A stretch of 11,954 bases of DNA from an uncultured Selenomonadaceae bacterium (GTDB lineage: Bacteria > Bacillota > Negativicutes > Selenomonadales > Selenomonadaceae), in NCBI GenBank assembly GCA_905236785.1, contig CAJOQC010000110.1, positions 1-11,954 of the forward strand, written 5' to 3'. Below are positions 7,291-11,954 of this stretch, one piece after another. The notes below the pieces were generated by a model. The model was given only the letters and a program-made list of their open reading frames with translations. It made no database searches and was not told the origin of the DNA. How positions within the stretch are numbered: position 1 is the first letter of the stretch; every line of letters starts with the position of its first letter. Made by a program: the position numbers and the translations under genes.

Positions 7291-8694
7291 TTGACGAACA
7301 AAAAAAATTATGTCGAGGACATTGAGCGTACATTGTACGACATAAAAAACTATGACAAGCCCCTTTATAAGTCGGACAGCGGCTTGACGGAAAAGGTGGT
7401 GCGGGACATTTCGGCGCGAAAACATGACCCGCAATGGATGCTGGATTTTCGCCTAAAATCCCTTGAAATTTACAACAGCCTAAAACTTCCCGCTTGGGGG
7501 CCGCCTCTATATGAGCTTAATATGGACGAGATAGTCACCTACGTTAAACCCGACGCGAAAATGACCGCCGATTGGGGGGAAGTGCCGCAAGACATAAAAA
7601 ACACCTTTGACCGCTTGGGCATACCCGAAGCGGAGAAAAAATCCCTGGCCGGAGTGGGGGCGCAGTACGATTCCGAAGTTGTTTATCACAGCATACAGGA
7701 CGAACTTGTAAAACAGGGCGTTGTTTACACCGATATGGAAACGGCTCTCGTTGAACATGAGGACATGGTGAAAGAATATTTCATGAGCCTTGTGCCGCCC
7801 AAAGATCATAAGTTTGCGGCTTTGCATGGCGCGGTGTGGTCGGGCGGCTCTTTTGTTTATGTGCCGGAGGGTGTAAAGGTGGAAATTCCCCTGCAATCTT
7901 ATTTCCGCTTAAACGCGGCGGGAGCGGGGCAATTTGAACATACCCTCATCATCGTCGAAAAGAATGGGTCTTTGCATTTTATCGAAGGTTGCAGCGCGCC
8001 AAAGTATAACGTAACCAACCTTCACGCTGGTTGCGTGGAACTCTTTGTCAAAGAGGGCGCAAGACTTCGTTATTCCACCATTGAAAATTGGTCGAAAAAC
8101 ATGATGAACCTCAACACAAAACGCGCTTTGGTGGAAAAAGACGGCATCATTGAGTGGGTGTCCGGCTCTTTTGGTTCTCATGTGTCCATGCTGTACCCCA
8201 CAAGCGTTTTGGCAGGCGAAAACGCTCGCGCCTCCTTTACCGGCGTTACTTTCGCTGCCAAGGGGCAAAATCTCGACACGGGTACGACGGTCATTCATGC
8301 CGCTCCCCATACATCGGCGGACATTCACACCCGCACCATTTCCAAAGGCGGCGGCATCGCTACCTACAGAAGCGCGGTGAAGGTGACAAAAAAAGCTCCC
8401 TTTGCCAAATGTTCCGTAAATTGCGAATCGCTTATGCTAGACAGTTTATCAAGAAGCGATACTCTGCCCGTTATGGACATCGAAGGGGCGAACGCGGACG
8501 TTGGGCATGAGGCGAAAATCGGCAAAATCAGCGAAGATGCAATTTTTTACCTTATGAGCCGCGGCATAAGCGAGGACGAAGCGCGTTCCATGATTGTCCA
8601 TGGTTTTGTAGAACCTATTGCCAAGGAACTGCCCCTTGAATACGCCGTGGAGATGAACAATTTGATAAATTTGGAACTTGAAGGAGCAAATTAA
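7291..8694 (+). CDS. sufB: Fe-S cluster assembly scaffold SufB
   Basis: SufB is the scaffold on which the nascent Fe-S cluster is built, in complex with SufC. The 467-residue protein shows the beta-helix core and C-terminal block of the family. C234 in EGCSAPKYN corresponds to the sulfur-accepting cysteine (C254 in E. coli). C378 in VNCESLML, with H406-E407 in GHEAKIGKI, reproduces the E. coli C405/H433/E434 arrangement with the same 28-residue spacing. The C-terminal RGISEDEARSMIVHGF helix that meets SufC is intact. Translation probably starts at TTG 7291; TTG 7285 overlapping the sufC stop is the alternative. No sufD, sufS, sufU or sufE is found before or after, so SufB may form a homodimer in an SufB2C2 complex, as proposed for minimal SUF systems. 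A run of eight A's follows the start at codons 3-6. Confidence 0.96.
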   Translation: MTNKKNYVEDIERTLYDIKNYDKPLYKSDSGLTEKVVRDISARKHDPQWMLDFRLKSLEIYNSLKLPAWGPPLYELNMDEIVTYVKPDAKMTADWGEVPQDIKNTFDRLGIPEAEKKSLAGVGAQYDSEVVYHSIQDELVKQGVVYTDMETALVEHEDMVKEYFMSLVPPKDHKFAALHGAVWSGGSFVYVPEGVKVEIPLQSYFRLNAAGAGQFEHTLIIVEKNGSLHFIEGCSAPKYNVTNLHAGCVELFVKEGARLRYSTIENWSKNMMNLNTKRALVEKDGIIEWVSGSFGSHVSMLYPTSVLAGENARASFTGVTFAAKGQNLDTGTTVIHAAPHTSADIHTRTISKGGGIATYRSAVKVTKKAPFAKCSVNCESLMLDSLSRSDTLPVMDIEGANADVGHEAKIGKISEDAIFYLMSRGISEDEARSMIVHGFVEPIAKELPLEYAVEMNNLINLELEGAN

Positions 8695-8696
8695 GA

Positions 8697-10322
8697 ATGA
8701 CAAACAAAAAATGCGGGGTGTTTTTTCGCTTCTTGAGTGCTTGCGGCTTGCTTTTGGCGGTGGTGTTTTCGCCCGTGGGCGTAAGCGCAAAAAGCGGCGA
8801 TGCCGATATTGTTATATTTCATACCAACGATATGCATGGGCGAATTGTCGCCGGGGACGACGATGGGCAAACGATTGGTCTTGCGGAAATGGCGGCGGCA
8901 GTTAAGGCTGTTCGCGCCAAGAACCGCGATACGCTGTGGCTTGACGCGGGGGACACATTGCATGGTTTGCCCCGCGTAAACGTAAGCCGCGGCGAGAACA
9001 TAATTCCTCTGTTAAATACGGCAGGTATCGACGCTTATGCGCCGGGTAATCATGATTTTAATTACGGCGTAAAACAGCTTATGAAACTTACGGGCAAAAT
9101 GGACTTTGCGGCTCTTAGCGCAAATATTGTCAAAAAGAACACGAACAGCCTTGTTTTAGATGCTTACGATATTTTCAAATTGCCCAACAATATTAAAGTG
9201 GGCGTGTTTGGCCTTACCACTCCCGAAACGGCGACTATGGCCAACCCGTTGTATGTTAAGGACGTTGACTTTGCCGACCCAGTGAAGGCGGCGCAAATGA
9301 TGGTAAAAACCCTTCGCCCAAAGGTAGATTTGATAGTAGCCGTAATGCACATGGGGCTTGACAAAAATTCCGAATTTACAAGTGAAAGAATTGCCAAGGA
9401 AGCGCCGGGGATAGATGTTATCGTCGATGGCCACAGCCACACGGCTCTTGCCGACGGAATGACTGTGGGCAACACGCTTATTGTTCAAACAGGTTGGCAC
9501 GGATACCGATTGGGCAGGGTTGACATAAATATGCGCGATTACAAAATCGTGGCCAAAAAAGCGCAACTTTTGGACGCAAGCGACGTGAAAAAACTTGCCG
9601 CCGCTCCCGATGCCAAAGTGATGAAGAATTTGACTAATTTGGAGACGCGCAACAAAAAAGTTTTCGGCGAAGTTCTTGCCAAAAGCGACAGACGCTTAAT
9701 CGCGGACAGGGAACAGTTGTTTCATGCCGAAACGCCCATCGGCAACCTTTGCGCCGACGCTTTTAGGCAAAAGGCGAAAGCCGACATCGCCGTGATAAAC
9801 GGAGCAAATATCAGAGGCGATTTGCCAAAAGGAAACGTCACCCGCGAAGATATGTTGGCGGTTTTTCCCTTTGGCAATACGTTGCAAAAAGCCGAGATAA
9901 AGGGCAAAACTGTTCGCGAAATGCTTGAACATTCGGTGGCGGTTTATCCTAAAGGTTTTGGCGGCTTTTTAAGCGTCAGCGGCATTACTTTTGAATTTGA
10001 CCCGACTGCCCCTGTCGGAGGGCGCGTGGGGAAAATCATGATAAAGGGCAAGGCTATCGACGAAAACAAAACCTACAAAATGGCCGTAAACGATTTTATG
10101 CTCGCGGGGGGCGACGGCTATGATATGCTGAAAAATCTTCGCGTAATTGAGGGATGCGGTCTAATAGAGGACGCAGTGGCAGAGTATCTTGACAACAACG
10201 GCGCAAGGGACATTACCATGGGGCGTATAAAACGCTTAAAGGAAGTCCCCGTTGTTAAACACAAGCAGGAAAAGAACAAGGTCTACACTTCGGCGGCGGA
10301 AGAATTGGCCAAGGCTGCATAA
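8697..10322 (+). CDS. Exported bifunctional metallophosphatase / 5'-nucleotidase (UshA/NT5E family)
   Basis: This enzyme probably removes phosphate from nucleoside 5'-phosphates outside the cytoplasm. A signal peptide covers about residues 1-31, with cleavage after VSA and before KSG. The N-terminal two-metal phosphoesterase domain (about 36-290) has D45 and H47 in TNDMHG, D86 in DAGD, N118-H119 in GNHDFNYG, H218 in VMHMG, and H246 and H248 in DGHSH. The C-terminal 5'-nucleotidase domain (about 325-510) has NLCADAF (350-356), NGANIRGDLPKG (368-379; the second G of the usual NGGGIR is A here), FPFGNTL (390-396) and NDFMLAGGDGY (465-475). A charged tail of about 25 residues follows and is not a wall-sorting or SLH signal. 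AAGGAG at 8681-8686 overlaps the end of sufB. The exact substrate (AMP, UMP, UDP-sugar, 2',3'-cyclic nucleotides) cannot be told from the sequence. Confidence 0.93.
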   Translation: MTNKKCGVFFRFLSACGLLLAVVFSPVGVSAKSGDADIVIFHTNDMHGRIVAGDDDGQTIGLAEMAAAVKAVRAKNRDTLWLDAGDTLHGLPRVNVSRGENIIPLLNTAGIDAYAPGNHDFNYGVKQLMKLTGKMDFAALSANIVKKNTNSLVLDAYDIFKLPNNIKVGVFGLTTPETATMANPLYVKDVDFADPVKAAQMMVKTLRPKVDLIVAVMHMGLDKNSEFTSERIAKEAPGIDVIVDGHSHTALADGMTVGNTLIVQTGWHGYRLGRVDINMRDYKIVAKKAQLLDASDVKKLAAAPDAKVMKNLTNLETRNKKVFGEVLAKSDRRLIADREQLFHAETPIGNLCADAFRQKAKADIAVINGANIRGDLPKGNVTREDMLAVFPFGNTLQKAEIKGKTVREMLEHSVAVYPKGFGGFLSVSGITFEFDPTAPVGGRVGKIMIKGKAIDENKTYKMAVNDFMLAGGDGYDMLKNLRVIEGCGLIEDAVAEYLDNNGARDITMGRIKRLKEVPVVKHKQEKNKVYTSAAEELAKAA

Positions 10323-10337
10323 AAAAGAGGAGACATC

Positions 10338-11036
10338 ATGGCAAAAATAGGCATTATCGGTGCAATGGATTTGGAAGTCGAAGAAATCATCGCGGCGACG
10401 GAGGTTAATGAAGAAAAGCTCAAAGCGGGAATGAAGTTTTGCGCGGGTAAAATCGGCAACACGGAGGTTGTTGTGGTAAAATGCGGTGTGGGCAAAGTAA
10501 ACGCCGCCATGTGCGCTCAAATCCTCATCGACGATTTTTCCGTGACCCACGTCATAAACACGGGTGTTGCCGGCTCTTTGAACAACGATATTAACGTGGG
10601 CGATATTGTTGTTTGCGTCGATGCGGTGCAACATGACATGGACGCTATGTCCTTGGGTATGAAAAAGGGGGAAATACCCTTTGTTGGCAAGGATTTATTT
10701 TTGGCGGACGAACTTCTTCGTCAAAAGGCAGTCCATGCCATAGGAGAAATTCTGACCGACATAAAAGCGGTTGAAGGGCGCGTTTGCACCGGCGATCAGT
10801 TTATTGCCGACAGGTCAAAAAAACACGCAATCGCCGAAGATTTCTCCGGCGACTGCGTGGAAATGGAAGGTGCCTCGATAGCGCAATGCTGTTTTTTGAA
10901 CGACGTTCCTTTTCTTATCCTTCGCGCCATTTCTGACAAGGCCGACGACAGCGGCAAGACGAGTTTCTTTGAATTTGCCAAACTTGCCGCCGCCCGCTCC
11001 GCCAAATTGGTGATATATATGATTAAAAATTGGTGA
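10338..11036 (+). CDS. mtnN: 5'-methylthioadenosine / S-adenosylhomocysteine nucleosidase
   Basis: MtnN splits adenine from MTA, SAH and 5'-deoxyadenosine, removing by-products that inhibit SAM-dependent and radical SAM enzymes. The 232-residue length is standard. The N-terminal GIIGAMDLEVE carries E13 (E12 in E. coli), NTGVAGSL (74-81) binds the ribose side, TGDQFI (151-156) is the family motif, VEMEG gives E175, M176 and E177, and RAISDKAD gives the catalytic acid D200. GAGGAG at 10327-10332 supports the start. It is the last plus-strand gene, 15 bases after the 5'-nucleotidase. Its stop lies eight bases from the trpA stop on the other strand, and no hairpin terminator is visible between them. 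Confidence 0.96.
   Translation: MAKIGIIGAMDLEVEEIIAATEVNEEKLKAGMKFCAGKIGNTEVVVVKCGVGKVNAAMCAQILIDDFSVTHVINTGVAGSLNNDINVGDIVVCVDAVQHDMDAMSLGMKKGEIPFVGKDLFLADELLRQKAVHAIGEILTDIKAVEGRVCTGDQFIADRSKKHAIAEDFSGDCVEMEGASIAQCCFLNDVPFLILRAISDKADDSGKTSFFEFAKLAAARSAKLVIYMIKNW
11004..11036 (+). repeat. Short direct repeat at the end of mtnN
   Basis: AAATTGGTGA occurs at 11004-11013 and again at 11027-11036, 23 bases apart, with the second copy holding the TGA stop. The frame differs between the copies. It may be chance. Confidence 0.5.
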
Positions 11037-11044
11037 AAGTGGGT

Positions 11045-11812
11045 TTATACTATCGCGTCTTTCATTTGTCGCACATATTCCCCCACATATTTTGGCGCGT
11101 CTTTGCCGTATTGCGCCAGAATTTTTATGAGTGCCGAGCCGACGATAACTCCGTCGGCCGCCGCGCTCATTTTTTTTGCCTGCGCCGGGGTCGATATGCC
11201 AAAACCGACGGCGCAGGGAATGTCTGTGTTTTGCCGCGCAATGTTTACCATACCCGCAATATCCGTCGTTATTTCCTTTCGCACGCCCGTTACGCCGTTA
11301 CTTGACACTATGTATAAAAAACCCGTCGCTTCTTTGGCAATTTTGGCGATACGGTCTTTGGAGGTTGGCGCAATCATAGATATTAAATCAACTCCATGCA
11401 GGTTAAACACGTCGGCAAATTCAGCCTTTTCCTCAAAGGGCAAATCTGGCAAAATCACGCCGTCCATGCCTATTTCTTGGCAACGGGCGGCAAAACGTTC
11501 CGCGCCGTAGGAAAATATTACGTTGGCGTAGGTCATAAACACCAAGGGAATTTTTACGTCGCGACGCAAATCAGTCACCAACTCAAAAATTTTATCCGTG
11601 GTTACGCCGTTTTTGAGAGCGCGAAAATTTGCGCCTTGTATAACCGGCCCTTCCGCCGTGGGGTCGGAAAAGGGTATGCCAAGCTCGATTAAATCCGCGC
11701 CGTTTTGGGCGGCGGCGCGAACCGTGGCGGCGGTGGTTAAAATGTCGGGGTCGCCGCAGGTTATAAAGGGTATAAAGGCTTTTTGCGCGAAGGCGTTTTT
11801 TATGTTACTCAT
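11045..11812 (-). CDS. trpA: Tryptophan synthase alpha subunit
   Basis: TrpA cleaves indole-3-glycerol phosphate to indole and glyceraldehyde-3-phosphate and passes indole through a tunnel to TrpB. The 255-residue TIM barrel has PFITCGDPD (15-23), the catalytic E43 in [17 protein letters not shown] after it, DLPFEE (123-128), SNGVTGVR (171-178) and GFGIST (203-208) for phosphate binding. The second catalytic acid, D60 in E. coli (LADGP), is E54 here (TAEGP), a conservative variant I know from other Firmicute sequences. I place the start at 11812, where AGGAG (minus strand, 11826-11822) precedes the ATG by nine bases. A TTG at 11839 is upstream of that site and inside trpB. The start overlaps the trpB stop by eight bases, the usual trpBA coupling. 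Confidence 0.97.
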   Translation of the reverse strand: MSNIKNAFAQKAFIPFITCGDPDILTTAATVRAAAQNGADLIELGIPFSDPTAEGPVIQGANFRALKNGVTTDKIFELVTDLRRDVKIPLVFMTYANVIFSYGAERFAARCQEIGMDGVILPDLPFEEKAEFADVFNLHGVDLISMIAPTSKDRIAKIAKEATGFLYIVSSNGVTGVRKEITTDIAGMVNIARQNTDIPCAVGFGISTPAQAKKMSAAADGVIVGSALIKILAQYGKDAPKYVGEYVRQMKDAIV

Positions 11813-11954
11813 AAATATTTTCTCCTCTGTAACGGGCAACGGAAGCGCAATCCTTGTCGCCGCGCCCGGACACGGTGATAACCATTATTTTGCCCCGGTT
11901 GTTTGGCGCAATTTTTTTTGCGTAGGCAATGGCGTGGGCGGATTCAATGGCGGG
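11805..11954 (-). CDS. trpB: Tryptophan synthase beta subunit, C-terminal part
   Basis: Only the last 49 codons are in the window, and the gene runs on past the edge. The visible end begins [17 protein letters not shown] and contains VSGRGDKD, the TrpB C-terminal segment with the arginine-glycine-aspartate-lysine-aspartate signature. TrpB condenses indole with serine using PLP bound to a lysine upstream of this part. The last residues are ENIYE. The stop codon lies inside the trpA start region, an eight-base ATGAGTAA overlap. The gene is intact as far as it can be seen. Confidence 0.95.
   Translation of the reverse strand, partial: PAIESAHAIAYAKKIAPNNRGKIMVITVSGRGDKDCASVARYRGENIYE
11822..11826 (-). 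promoter_or_regulatory. Ribosome binding site deciding the trpA start
   Basis: On the minus strand AGGAG (inside AGAGGAGA) lies nine bases ahead of the ATG at 11812 and within the last codons of trpB, so reinitiation after trpB is likely. Confidence 0.8.

Noticed and set aside
8736..8747. Lipobox-like LSAC in the 5'-nucleotidase signal peptide
   Set aside because: The hydrophobic core continues for another ten residues after the cysteine, and a good signal peptidase I site (VSA then KSG) follows. Lipidation at C16 would leave too short a signal.
11813..11839. TTG at 11839 as the trpA start
   Set aside because: It lies upstream of the AGGAG site and inside trpB, and adds nine residues not needed by the family.
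1..11954. Mobile element, integrase, CRISPR or defence island
   Set aside because: No transposase, recombinase, terminal inverted repeats or regularly spaced repeats are seen, and all genes have ordinary bacterial functions and similar codon use.

Overview
The window looks like a piece of a bacterial chromosome of intermediate GC. It is most likely from an anaerobic Firmicute, and possibly from the double-membraned Negativicutes (inference, low confidence). The clues are strong AGGAG-type ribosome sites, a short YkvM-type QueF, a sufC-sufB pair without sufD/sufS/sufU, a TatD-associated-type radical SAM protein, and a TrpA with the DPTAEGP motif. I see no mobile element, CRISPR array, tRNA or rRNA.

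Layout. Positions 1-269 are non-coding or nearly so. They hold a perfect 8+8 bp AT-rich palindrome, two imperfect promoter candidates and an imperfect hairpin. From 270 to 11036 ten genes run on the plus strand with gaps of only 1 to 33 bases, several with the ribosome site lying on the upstream stop codon, so they read as one long operon or a few overlapping transcripts. In order they are: a membrane-anchored EAL protein with a ruined GGDEF domain; a PAS / degenerate GGDEF / EAL protein; queF; a pyridoxal/pyridoxine kinase; a radical SAM protein; a TauA-type lipoprotein; sufC; sufB; an exported 5'-nucleotidase; and mtnN. The minus strand then carries trpA (11045-11812) and the 3' end of trpB (from 11805 to the window edge). 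These face the operon head-on with 8 bases between stop codons.

How the genes fit together. The first two genes should break down cyclic di-GMP. All the usual EAL catalytic residues are present in both, while neither GGDEF domain keeps its signature, so the pair looks like two phosphodiesterases with no partner cyclase in view. The remaining genes are metabolic: queuosine synthesis (QueF), vitamin B6 salvage, sulfonate binding, Fe-S assembly (SufBC scaffold and ATPase), nucleotide salvage and removal of MTA, SAH and probably 5'-deoxyadenosine (MtnN). Possible links are that the radical SAM enzyme needs an Fe-S cluster (SufBC) and releases 5'-deoxyadenosine, which MtnN can hydrolyse, and that PLP is the cofactor of TrpB. 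These links are inference, not something the sequence proves.

Most of the window is recognisable housekeeping and signalling. The least-described items are the radical SAM protein, the orphan TauA lipoprotein directly ahead of sufCB, and the coupling of two EAL proteins to this set of genes.
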